A DNA stretch of 64,000 nt, taken from the NCBI GenBank assembly GCA_948144175.1, contig CANXME010002335.1, positions 186,001 through 250,000 on the forward strand, in the 5' to 3' direction. Source of the DNA: Closterium sp. NIES-65. Taxonomy: Eukaryota; Streptophyta; Zygnematophyceae; Desmidiales; Closteriaceae. A model generated the notes under the pieces. The model was not told where the DNA came from. It saw only the letters and a list, made by a program, of their open reading frames with translations, and searched no databases. Shown here piece by piece: positions 1-10,382 of the stretch. The position numbers and the translations under genes are program-made. Numbering within the stretch: the stretch's first letter is position 1; the number at the start of each line of letters is the position of its first letter.

Positions 1-2
1 TC

Positions 3-122
3 GACTTTGTGGAGTCCGAGGCCAACACTGCAGACATCTTCACCAAGGCGCTTCCGCCTTGTGACCACCAGAGGTGTTGTGTGCAGTTAGGTCTTGTCAA
101 CACAGGTTCTCGCCTTGCGTAG
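3..122 (+). pseudogene. Ty1/copia RNase H C-terminus (Cop-0), cut by window start
   Basis: The frame reads 39 codons and ends at TAG (120-122). It contains the motif ESEANTADIFTKALP followed by CDHQRCCVQLGL. This is the end of a copia RNase H domain and matches the end of the near-intact Cop-7 polyprotein at about 32169-32290 on the other strand (EANTADVFTKALAPCDHQ). The rest of the element lies left of the window, so its integrity cannot be judged. The 200 bases after the stop are a 3' untranslated stretch ending in a G-rich polypurine tract just before the LTR. Confidence 0.85.
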
Positions 123-322
123 TCTCGAGTTCTTAGCTTGCTTTGTTTGTACGTTTTATATATACCTCTGTGAACTCTTGAACTAGCCTTGTGGCTCTTT
201 TGCTTGTGCTCGGAGTGTGTGGTGACGTTGTGATCCACCCTGAGCTTTGTTTCTGTGTGACTGGTCTTGTGATTGTACTCTTTTGGTTTCGCTTGACACC
301 CCTCACTTAGATCATGGGGGTG

Positions 323-430
323 TGTCAAATGTTGTAGTCTTAGTGATGTGTGTTAAAAGGGGTACAACTGTTAGGGTTAGGTTTATGTACCCCAACCAAC
401 CTTACTCAAACCAACACTTTCATTCTTGAC
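323..430 (+). repeat. Cop-0 3' LTR, truncated
   Basis: The LTR begins TGTCAAAT directly after a G-rich tract (315-322), as expected for a polypurine tract. It carries the GGGGTACAAC...TTAGGGTTAGG core seen in the other short LTRs of this family. It runs directly into the truncated left LTR of Cop-1 near 430. No clean CA end or target duplication is visible. Confidence 0.6.
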
Positions 431-789
431 TCCTTGACCTCAATAGCAGAGTGAAACTAAATGCTTGAGATAATAAAAATATGCAAATATAGCACTATAA
501 CTAAGAGTACAGGGGAACACCAATCGACCTAGTTAGCCATGTACTCTAAGGGGTACATTCCCTTATTACAGCAAATTCCAACCGTGCTCCAGACCGTTAC
601 GAAACTGTACGGGCAGAATCCTCGCCACTGATGATGCCTGATGCTGTCTGCCCGACGGTCAAGATGCTTTCGTAGCCGTGCGACCCTTCTCGTAACTTCC
701 GCCCTTTTGTCTTGAACCTCGCTAGTGCGTGTTTCGCTTGCTGCGGTGAGGCGTGCACAGTAATGTTTCAATAATTACTATTCGTAACA
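431..789 (-). repeat. Cop-1 3' LTR (outer end missing)
   Basis: The inner end is clear: ...CGTAACA on the plus strand (TGTTACG in element sense) abuts a C-run that is the polypurine tract of the minus strand. It aligns with 6705-7066 from the shared stretch TTGACCTCAATAGCAGAG onward. The sequence left of about 431 belongs to the Cop-0 LTR. Confidence 0.8.
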
Positions 790-796
790 CCCCCCT

Positions 797-3700
797 TCAC
801 TCCTGGCCGTAACGAGTCTTGACCCACTTGACTACTCCACTGAGTTCGGAGCAATGTTGGTACTGCTGACGTGACAGCTTCTTTGTGAGGAAGTCAACTG
901 CCATGTCACTTGTCAGGCTGTAGGTTAGGTCAACCTTGCGCTTGTCAACTTCGTATTTGACAAAGAAGTACCGCAGCGCGATGTGTTCGGTGCGGTTGAC
1001 GAATCCTGGCTTGTTTGCGATGCTGATTGCACTTTGGTTGTCGCAGTGCAGGCGGAAGTTCGCCAAGGCTGGAATTTTCGCCTCTTGCAGCAGTTCGTGA
1101 AGATAGAGACCTTCGCCAACAGCTCCTGTTGCTGCGATGAACTCAGCTTCCGCCGATGACAGGGCAACCAGCTCCTGCTTTTGTGAATTCTAGGAGATGG
1201 GGCCGCTGGGCTCGAGGCGGAAAAGGAAACCTATCCTGGACCGTCGATTGTTGGGGTCAGCAGCATGATCACCATCCACATAGCCGATGAGGTTGAAGGA
1301 TGGGGTTGGGATGGTGGAGTAAAAGAGCCCAACATTGGGCGTGGAGATGAAGAATTGAAGTGCTCGCTGAAGATCAGACAGATTTTCAGCCGTTGGTTTG
1401 CGGGAGTACTGGGCCATCTAGCTCGGGATGTAGGAAAGGTCGGGCCTGCAGGTAACAGATGCAAAGAGCAAGAATCCCAACTGCTGCTGGTAGGTGTGAA
1501 GCCTAGCAGGGGACAGGGCTTTGTTGTCAGGATTGTGGTTGGGTCCTGGAGTGTGGTAATGGTTGGAGAGTGGTGCAGGCGGAATCTTGAAGCGCTTGCT
1601 AAGTTCCTCTGCGTACTTGGCTGCTGAGAGATGTATGGCTTCCGACGAGTAGGAGATGTTGAGCCCAAGGAATTGCTTCACGTCGTGGTTGTAGGTAATA
1701 TCGACGCGCCCCGCGAGGTTCTTCTCGAACTGCTCAAGTAACTCATTGCTTGACTCTGTGTAGAGGAGGTCGTCGACGTAGACCGTGAGTAAGATGTATT
1801 CGTCGCGGAAATCGCGGCGATACATCCTTGGGTCGTGAGGCAGCTGCTTAAAACCGATTTCAAGTAGTATGTTGTGCAGGTAGTGCTGCCAGAGCCTCCG
1901 CGCCTGTTTGATCCCGTAAAGGGATTTTTGTAGCTGGCAAACGCGTGAATCCCCTTCGCCGTATGTGTGCGGCTGCTCCACGTAGATCACAGCATCCACT
2001 AACGTGTATAGAAATGCGTTCTTCACGTCGATTTGTCTGAGCGGGAGGTGTTGTGCTGCGGCGATGGCGAGGAGAATTTTGACGGAGGCATGACGGTTGA
2101 CCGGTGCGAATGTCTGGTCGAAGTCAATGCCGTGCCTCTGATTGTAGCCGCGCACTACCCAACATGCCTTGAATCGCTCGATCGTGCTGTCAGCTGCGGT
2201 CTCACACAAAAAACCCATATGTCGGAGAGGATCCTCCTTCCCTTGACTGCTACACGATCAACGAATACCCAGGTGTCGCGTGACTCGAGTGCCCTGATCT
2301 CCGCGTCTATCGCCTCGCGCCACTCCTTGCTATGGGGTCCCGTGAGGGTTTGGCGCGGGTTCTTCGGCTCGATGATGCGCGGCGCCGTTGAGGTGGCGAT
2401 ACTGCGGGACAACCTCCTGCACCTCGTCGTCGTCACTCTCCAGCTCAGGTGGGGCTGGTGGTGCTGCGACTCCGCCGCTTCCGCTTCCTCGTGTTGCGCC
2501 TCCTGCTGCGCCCGCTCCTCCTTCGGATGAATCATCACCATCGTCGTCGTCGCGACGATCGCCTCTCGCGAACTCGCCTCTGGGATCTTGCTTGAGAATG
2601 GCCGCAGCAGCTTCGTCTTCTGGCGTGGCGTAGCTGTGCCCGTCATTGGTGTAAACGCAGTTCGCGTTCGTCTCCTCATCTTCGCGAAGCTGCTGGAGGA
2701 AGAGGCGCTCGTAATAAATGACGTCGCGCACGTTTTTAATCTTCTGGCTCAAGAGGTCCAGGATGAGCCACGCCTTGTACTCGTAGCTAATGCCCAGGTG
2801 GATCCCCCAGCGCGCGCGACTCCTGAATTTGCCAATGGTTGATGTTGGCGGGCGGTACTGAACCATGCACCCCCACACGCGGAGCATGGAGGTGTCACCC
2901 TTGGTCTCCGTCCACTTCACATGTGGAGAGAGGTTGCCGGTGATCGCGGTGGTTGACAGCAGATTGTGCACCCGCACGGCGTGGTGCACCGCGTACGTTC
3001 AGTAAATTGGTGGAAGCTTCGACTTCTTCATCAGCGCGCACACCTTCGTCATGAGCGTGCGATTGGTACGCTCGGCTACGCCCTGCTGCTCATGCGCATA
3101 GGGGAGAGAAATGTGGTGCCCGATCCCCTACTACGCGAGGTAATCCTGCAGCTCCTTGCTCCTGAACTCCGCTGCGCCGTCAGACTGCCAGATCTTTAAC
3201 TTCTCCCCAGACTGCCGCTGCGCGTGTGCCAGCCAGAGACGAAATACTTCGTATGCTCTGCTACGTGCCTCCACATTTACGACCCACACGTATCGTTGTT
3301 AATAGCGCAGTGTTTCACGTTGAGGAATTCGCTGTAGACTTTCTCCAGTTTGGCGTAGCGGTTGGATCCAGGTTCGAGCATGGGGAAGGGCTGGTGGCTC
3401 AGTGCGGCCTCGGGGCAGACGGTGCAGGTGCGCGGATGAGTTCTGCCTTTCAATTTGGAGCCATCAGGACGCAGGAGTGCGCTAGGTGCGAATACGCCAA
3501 CTTTGATGCAGTTCTCTAGCGTGGCGCGTGAAGGGTGGCCGAGGCGCTGATGCCAGAGCGTAACGTTGGCGCGGAATCCAGAGGTGCGCATGTAGCACAC
3601 GCGTGTTGCTTCAGGGTCTTCATCAGTTACTGGGGCAGGTGCTGGTACTTCTTCCTCTTCGCCGGTGCCCGTGGTCAGCATCAATGCCAGGAATTCCCTG

Positions 3701-6536
3701 TCGCGGATGATGGAGTAGGGGATGTTGGTCCCCGGGATTGTTCCAAGGACTAGTGTCGGTTCGTGCGGCTCGGGGGCAGGCCCATAGACGGTTCATCGCG
3801 GGGTAGATGGCTCGTTGCCCCAATCGACAGTGTCCCAGGGGTCGCGCTCCGGCTGGATGTTAGGTGGAGGTAGTGCAGGTGCAGAGTGGCGCGGTGGGCG
3901 ACCAAGAGGAACAATTGCAGACTCTGCTGCTTCTTGTTCTTCTTCCCCCCTTTGGTCCTCGCGGAAAGCTCCCCAGCCGCTTGTTTCGCCGCCAAATGCG
4001 GCTCCCCATCCGCCGGTGTTGCCGACGGTGACTGTTCCCTAGTCACCGGTGTCACTTGTGCTCCATCCTCCAGCGCTTCCCTACCCCCCTTCATTGGAGG
4101 CGCTCTCCTCTCCTTCTTCCTAGGTAAGTGTTCCGCACGACTTGGCGAGGCTTTTCTGACGAAGATCCTCCGCTTCGCGGCGCGCCAATTCGTCTTCTTG
4201 CGATATGGTAAGAGTCTTCGTAGAATCGTGTCGGTGAGCGTAGATCTCGAGGAATTTATCCTGCGTGTAGGGTCGAAGGTTTCCGTCTGCATCGAAGGTG
4301 CTGACACCAACGCCGCGCAGCATTCCCCAAAGGTGTTGTGATGCGGGTCTGGGGAGGGGATGTTTTGGCGTGCCGAAGATGACCCGCGTGGCAGTCTCCG
4401 ACTCTTGTTGGGATAATCCTTCCTCAGGCGATGCTTCCCTCTCTGCTTCCGCGATGGCGGCGAGTCGTCGGCCGGAAATCGCGCTCGTTGACGCCGTGGG
4501 TGTGAGGAAATATCTGCAGATGCCGTCGGGATCAGGATCATGCAGCGCCAGCTCTCGCGGATGTGGATAATGCGGCACGCATGGTCTTCCATCTGGGTGC
4601 TTCCAGTCACGGCGATGGATATGTTCGAAGCGCAGGGGAACGAGTTCGATGAGTTCCTGTGAGTTGCCGCTGCAGTCAGGAATGTCAAAGTCAAGGACAT
4701 AGACTCCGTTCTCAGAGTGCGCTCGCTCGATCTGCCTGCGTGTCTTGTTCGGGCGTGAAGTGAAGCACAATGTTGCGCATCCTGGGGTCGGTGCAAAGAT
4801 AAACTCCGCAATCCATGAGTTGCGCCGCCGAGAGGAGATTAAAGCGCAGGTTCTGTACGATCAACACATCATTCAGTGTGATTTGCGTTCTGCTCCCATG
4901 TGCCTTGAGCACAATGATGCCTTGCGCACAGGCTCGTGTTGTTCGCCACGGTGACGTAGGTGACGGCGGGGGTGGCGACGGCGCTGGATATGTAACGCTC
5001 GGAACCCACCATATGTTGCCCACATCAAGTGTCAAGGTACCACGTGTTGTAGCGCCTATTGTCGTTACGTGCGAGCAACGCCAGTCGCGGGGTAACGATG
5101 TGCGGTGTGTCGACCTTGAGGAATTGTTCGTGCGCGATCCAATCGATCGGTGCCGGCCGCATATCAAGGACGTGCAGAGGGCTCTTAAGCAGCGGGACTG
5201 GAAGGTTCGGATCTTGTTTGTCATCATTGCTGAAGTCCTGACGCATGCTGGACGGGTTGCTGTTCGAGAACGCTCCGATTGGTTGAGGTGCTGGCTTAGG
5301 TGACGGTGAGCGAACGCGAGGACGACGCGATCCGCTTGTTATTGTCATGTTTCCCATGACATTGCGGATGAGAGCAGACTGTGGCTACTGGTGATGGTGC
5401 TGAACCATCGGATTCAGGTTGCGCGAAGGGGGTTGATGCCCCTAGGCTGGACGCGAGTTGTTCCGTGCGTCTTGTCGGCCGGACCAAGTGCTCGGGTTGG
5501 TCTGGCGAGGGCGAGATCGGGATTTGCATCGATCTGCCCGAAGTTTCTGCAGATTTTGCAGTAGAGGCGCCGCGGCCGTCGCTCTTCAGTTGTGTCGGTG
5601 TATAAGGCGAGGCATTCTCTGTCTCGTTGCGACGCTGGTCGCTGCTGGTCCATATCCCGTTGTTCGACAAGGAGGGCGGCGCATAGGGCGGCCTCCGAGA
5701 TAACCCCCTGCTGTCGGAGAAGCGCCTTCCAGGGCCGCCACTCTAGGCCGAGCCCTTGAAGCACGATGTTCACGAAGATTTCTTCGGAAATTGTTGCTTC
5801 CTAAGTTCGCAATTTGATCGCGGAGGCTCTGACAGCGATTGATGTAGCCGTTGAACTTCTCCCTAGTGGCCATTTTTGTCTCTAGTAGTTGCTGGAGCAA
5901 GCGGCTCGAAGAAACCGAATCCTTCGGTTGAAAGACTCCGTTTAGGTGGCGCCACGCGTCGAGGGCTAGGGCAGATGTTGTCTTGTATGAACGGATGTTC
6001 AGCTGCTCCGCCGGCGACATGTTGCGCAGTAAGACGCCGTACGCCATCATGGACTCGTTGAAGTACTTTGCCCTAGCGTCGTCGGTGTCTTCAGTAGGTC
6101 CCGAGTAGCTCACGTTAAAATAATGGAAAATCTGTGCGTTTTGCAGCACCATCTCCAGCTCGAAGCTCCAGGTATAGAAATCTCTGCCATCAAAGCACAC
6201 ATATGTCTTTATTTTTTATATGCTCAAAAACCTTGATTGCGCGGAGAGAATCGCTTCTTCCCTGGGACGGGGAGTCTTGGGTGTTGAGCCATTTGTGTCG
6301 AGGGAGAAAGTGTGCGGGGCGGAATTTTAGCCATTCGAGGCTGGTTGAGAGGGTTGAGAAGATGTTCCCACATCGCCATTCAGCAATGTTTGGAGTCCTT
6401 GCTCCAAGCTGGTGAGTCGCTGAAGCAGTTGTGCGAGAACGGCGGAAGGAATCGTCGTCGTTTCCTCGCTTGTCGCACCCGGGTTGGGTTGCGCTTGAGC
6501 CGTCAGATTCGTCTGACCACCAGATCCTCTGGCCAT
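797..6536 (-). pseudogene. Cop-1 gag-pol polyprotein, multiply broken
   Basis: Domains follow in copia order on the minus strand. A Gag start (ATG at 6536) runs into a UBN2-like Gag domain at 5586-6200 (motif FDGRDFYTWSFELEM). The protease follows with WYLDT then a TGA stop at 5025-5027. A GAG-pre-integrase domain lies at 3277-3684 (WHQRLGHPS). Integrase spans about 2700-3270, the hinge 2330-2700, reverse transcriptase 1418-2218 (YVDDLL), and RNase H 797-1417 in two frames (GYVDGDHAAD; FRLHCDNQSAISIANKPGF). At least six frame changes or stops separate these pieces, so no functional product is expected. The order protease-integrase-RT-RNase H is diagnostic of Ty1/copia. Confidence 0.88.
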
Positions 6537-6629
6537 TCTTACACGCGAGCGTGTGCCGGACGCCACTTTTCAATCGCCGAAAGGTTCAGAGGTGGCAGTG
6601 CGAAGGATTCCAAGGTCACTCTCATACCA

Positions 6630-7066
6630 TGTTGCGATCACAAGTTGATCGTAGCCGGGATCACTTCAGGAAGGTCCGCACACTACTGTTTCAGTGGTGG
6701 TGGGCCCTTGACCTCAATAGCAGAGTGAATGTAAATGCATAAGATAATAAAAACATGCAAATACAACACTAAAAATAAGAGTACAGGGGAATACCAGTCG
6801 ACCTAGCTAGCCATGTACTCTAAGGGGTACATTCCCTTATTACATCGAATTCCAACCGTGCAACTCCAGATAGTTACGAAACTGTACGGGCAGAATCCTC
6901 GCCACTGCTGCTGCCTGATGCTGTCTACCCGACGGTCCAGATGCTTTCGTAACCATGCGACCCTTCGCGTCACTTTCGCCCTTTCGTATTCAACCTCGGT
7001 AGTGCGTGCTTCGCTTGCTGCGGTGAGGAGTGCACGGTAATGTTTCAATAATTACTATTCGTAGTA
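6630..7066 (-). repeat. Cop-1 5' LTR with adjacent primer site
   Basis: In element sense the LTR ends ...GATCGCAACA and is followed by TGGTATGAGAG (6619-6629), a variant of the tRNA-Met primer site TGGTATCAGAGC. The outer end reads GTAGTA where the 3' LTR has GTAACA, so the terminal TG has probably mutated. That also prevents a target-duplication test. Confidence 0.75.
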
Positions 7067-7730
7067 ATGCTCTTCGCTATTTCGCGTAAACCCCTTCGAC
7101 GACGTTCACATGTTTGAACATGTAGCGATGCGACTTGAAATCTGTAATTTGTAGATTTTGTCCGCCAATCTTGTGCAATGACATTCGGATGGTGCGAATG
7201 TTTTTCGAACTGTCTGCTTCTGACATTTCGAACGGTTGAAGTCAGGAAAAAGTGTCGCAAAGGTACAAGCGAACACCCTAACGAGAAAATGCGACGATGG
7301 TGACTCTTCTCTAACTGGACGGTCCACAATTCGGACCGTTCGGGCCAAAAAGTGGCAAAATGGTTACACGCCCTTAGGGCGTGTGCGATTTTTTTCTAGG
7401 TTCTAAAAACATGTGGAACTTTGTCTGGTTACCTGCTTCGTTTATTTTGCTAAAATTGTGTGACAAAAGACTTTTCCTTCGAACACATGGCAAATGCGAC
7501 CTAACGTTTCCGAAATCGACTCGAGTCGATGCATAAATGTGGGGGCGTACAGTGAACCAAATGTGTGTTGTTTTGCGCACGTACGACAAGTGGCGAATTT
7601 TGCGAAAACTTCGTGACGCAATAAAACATTCGCCGAAAACCACAGTCAGTATGTTGACGTGGCACGATGCCTACAAAATTATCCCAGCTAACCTACATCA
7701 CCTACGAGTGGCTCGGCGCATCCCCAATAA
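7067..7730. other. Sequence between Cop-1 and Cop-2, nothing recognised
   Basis: This stretch is moderately AT-rich. It has short open frames on both strands that do not resemble any family I know. It may be host intergenic DNA. Confidence 0.5.
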
Positions 7731-8335
7731 AGTCAAACTATTACATTGTTGTCTAGGCTATAGTGGGGTAGCCCAGATGGGGTACAACCCAAATTAGGGT
7801 TAGTACTTGTATCACTTTCTTACTCAATGCAATCATCCCTGCTCATTAGTTTCTGACATGGTTTCAGAGCAGTAGGTCCTTAGGACTGTTTTTTTTCGGG
7901 CCCACCATTAGCTAATGACCGATTGCGGTTACCGCGCTACCCCACGCCCTGCCCTGCGTCGCACCGCCCGCGCATGCCCTGCCCTGCCCTGCCTTGCATC
8001 ACGCTGCCCGTGCACGCCCTGCCCCGCGCGCGCCCTGCCTTGCGTCGAGCCGCCAGCGCGCACCCTGCCCTACCCTGCGTTGCGCCGCCCCACGCACGCC
8101 CTGCCCTGCGTCGCTCTGCCCGTGCACGCCCTGCCCTGCCCTGCGTCGCGCCGCCCCGCGCACGCCCTGCCCAGCGTCACGCCACCTGCGTGCTGCCCCT
8201 TACAGCCTGCGCGGCGCCTGTCTGCAGCCCGCGCACTGCCCGTCTGCAGCCCGGACGCCGCCCTGCTGGCAGCGCACTGCCCTTTGCAGCCCGCGCGCTG
8301 TCACAGCATATGCACCTAATGCATATGCCATAACA
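7731..8335 (+). mobile_element. Copia 5' fragment Cop-2: LTR, primer site and GC-rich leader
   Basis: A 128-bp LTR (7731-7858; AGTCAAAC...TTTCTGACA, first base mutated from T) is followed immediately by TGGTTTCAGAGC (7859-7870), a near match to the tRNA-Met primer site. From about 7915 to 8300 the leader is a degenerate tandem array of CCCTGCCCTGC and GCGCCGCCC units. No Gag start follows; the element stops near 8335. LTR length and core (GGCTATAGTGGGGTA, GGGGTACAACCC, TTAGGGTT) match Cop-3 and Cop-7. Confidence 0.75.
7915..8300. repeat. GC-rich tandem leader repeats (Cop-2)
   Basis: Imperfect repeats of CCCTGCCCTGC, GCGCCGCCC and GCACGCCCTGCC. Three overlapping open frames in this segment (Pro/Ala/Cys-rich) are by-products of the repeat and not genes. 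Confidence 0.7.
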
Positions 8336-8648
8336 GTAGGGTGAGGGTATTGGCAGGGCTCTAGGTTGCTAGCACATGAAGAAGAGCTGGATATAATAAG
8401 ATAGAATAAAAATAGGTTGAAGGAGTAGAATGTGTAGAATGTAGCGAGGTGACTGTTTAGAATGGGGTGTAGAAGGGGGGAAACGGGATAAGAGCGGTTG
8501 GGATAAAAAGGGGGAAAAGACACCGAAGGGTGAAATGCGAAACCAGTCCATCCCAAACTAGTGAAAGTTGCTATCTTCGCTCTAGCACACTGAGGCACGT
8601 CACTAAGAGGGAACCAACGGGGTGAGGGACTAAGCTCTTTCATTAAAA

Positions 8649-9682
8649 TTGCAAAAGGAAGCAGTAATGAGCAGAGTAGGTATGGATAAGTATGAATTGC
8701 GTTGGGGTAGGATGTTCAGCCGCCGGGAGGAGGAACGGCCGCGACGCGAGCAATCACGTGAACGAGGGCGGTCATTGGAGCGATCGCCGCGCCGCCCGGC
8801 CTTTCGCGCGGATCAAATCCCTCTCGCACGGGACCGTCGAGAAGAAGGATCGATGGGCATGGGAGTAGGCGACGACGGGCACGGCGGCGGCATGGATAGA
8901 GACGCGTGGCTGCAAGAGAGAGCACACGGACCTGGCAAGGACCGTGGAACCCGCCGCGACGCCGGAGTGTTCCGCTCTCCAAAAGAGCGAGAGCGGCACC
9001 GGGATGAGAGAGGCCGTTGCCGAGGTTTCGGGGAACGTCCCCGGGAACGGGGAGGAGGCATGGGTGGCGACGACCAAGTGGGGATCCTGCAAGAGAACGC
9101 AACACAGGACGTGGCAGCGGAGCGAGGCGTGGAAGAAGATGAGGAGCACCCGGGGCTGCAGGTCAAGGAGGCCGATGAAGGAAATGACGGCGACGACCAG
9201 GCAGTGGGAACGGGTGAGGCTGAACTCGCGCAGGCAGATGAGAGCGCTGGCGCGAGCCAGGCGGCAGCCGAAGAATTGAGGGCCGCGCCGCAAGAAGCGC
9301 GCACCGAGACGTCAGCCGTGGGGAAGAGCAGCACGCGGAGGGCTCATTGAGCCAGGAGCGAGTGACGCCAGACGACGACGTTCGAGCTGCACTGGCGTAG
9401 AGGCTTCATGGCAAGGGGAAGGCAGAGCGGTCGCGCACGCCGGAGAAGGATCCGCACCATGGAGAATGGCGCGTAGGCGACTTCCGCCCGTATGGAAGGC
9501 GACAGGAGTAGGACGGCTGGAGCAACGGCGCAGTGCGTTCGCCAGAACAGCAGCGAGCACGCGGTGGCAGAAGGAAGGATGACTCGCGCTCACCTGAGTC
9601 GCACGGGCGCCAGGAAGGAAGGCACGGGGAGGAGTGGGGGTCACAGGAGCGCCACGGTCAGCAGCACGGGGAACGCAGTGGC
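8649..9682 (+). pseudogene. Arg/Glu-rich open frame of unknown function, interrupted
   Basis: An ATG at 8649 opens 233 codons rich in Arg, Glu, Gly and Asp (motifs SRREEERPRREQSRERGRS, SPKERERHRDERGRCRG), ending at TGA 9348-9350. The same compositional bias continues in another frame to 9682 (AERSRTPEKD, RRKDDSRSPESHGRQ), with stops near 9423 and 9507. The coding-like texture then ends exactly at the Cop-3 LTR. I do not recognise the family. The composition resembles RS/RE-type RNA-binding linkers or the basic part of a Gag. It could be a host gene fragment broken by Cop-3, or the internal part of a non-autonomous element bounded by the Cop-2 and Cop-3 LTRs. Confidence 0.4.
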
Positions 9683-9810
9683 TGTCAAACACTATATATG
9701 TGTTATTGCTGTGTAGGCTATAGTGGGTTAGCCTTTAGGGGGTACACAACTTTAGGGTTTCATACTTGTACTGCAATGTTGTGTAGTTCAATCACTTCTT
9801 GTTTCTGACA
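9683..9810 (+). repeat. Cop-3 5' LTR
   Basis: 128 bp, begins TGTCAAAC and ends CTGACA. It contains GTAGGCTATAGTGGG and TTAGGGTTTC, conserved in the LTRs at 7731, 31826 and 39135. Confidence 0.75.
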
Positions 9811-10382
9811 TGTTATTAAGAGCTTAGGTTCTAGACCTAAGGGCCCACCGTTCCACTAGAGGTGCCCTCGTGCGCCCTTTTTTTAGCGCCCTCATGCGCC
9901 TTTCCCCTAGTGCGCCCTCGTGCGCTCTCCTCTCACGCTGCCCGTGTGCAGCCCGCTAGCAGCCCGAGCGTGGCCCCGCCATTTTAGCGCACGTAAGAAA
10001 ACCGCCGCCTAGGGCGGCCCGATTTTTCTCACGCGCCCCAGCAAGCCGCGGCCCATAGGCCCCTGCTAGCCCCTAGGCCGACGCGCAACCCACAGCCACC
10101 CGCCCTCAGGTCGCAGCCAGCGCGCCGCGACGATCGCGAGTCGGCTGCTGCAGCGCGCGACACACAGCCGCCGCTAGAACGCAGCCGCGGCGTGCGCGCA
10201 GCTGCACCGTAGGCGGCGCCGCGCACCCAGCCTAGGCCCGCCGTCGCGCCGCCTTATCGCGCCGCCCTGACCGAGCCGCGCCACCCTGACCGAGCCGCGC
10301 CGCCCTACCTGCTGCAACTGCTCTTCCTGCTCCTACTGCTCCTATTGTTTCTACTGCTACTGCTACTCCTGCTACTGCCACT

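Larger units (their letters stand above)
431..7066 (-). mobile_element. Ty1/copia retrotransposon Cop-1, decayed
   Basis: This is a minus-strand element with a 3' LTR at 431-789, a polypurine tract just right of it (790-800, CCCCCC on the plus strand), a broken gag-pol, and a 5' LTR at 6630-7066. The LTRs match over their shared 360 bases with scattered differences. The 3' LTR lacks about 75 bases present at the start of the 5' LTR (plus-strand coordinates), so its outer end is lost and no target duplication can be checked. It is a different family from Cop-0/2/3/4/5/7: its LTR is longer (437 bp), its Gag has no polyglycine tract, and its reverse transcriptase reads TVYVDDLL. Confidence 0.85.

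Noticed and set aside
7067-7730. Short frames of 80-94 codons in both directions
   Set aside because: No recognisable motif, mixed composition and no conservation evidence available; treated as chance frames.
7915-8344. Three overlapping Ala/Cys/Pro-rich frames
   Set aside because: By-products of the CCCTGCC leader repeat of Cop-2.
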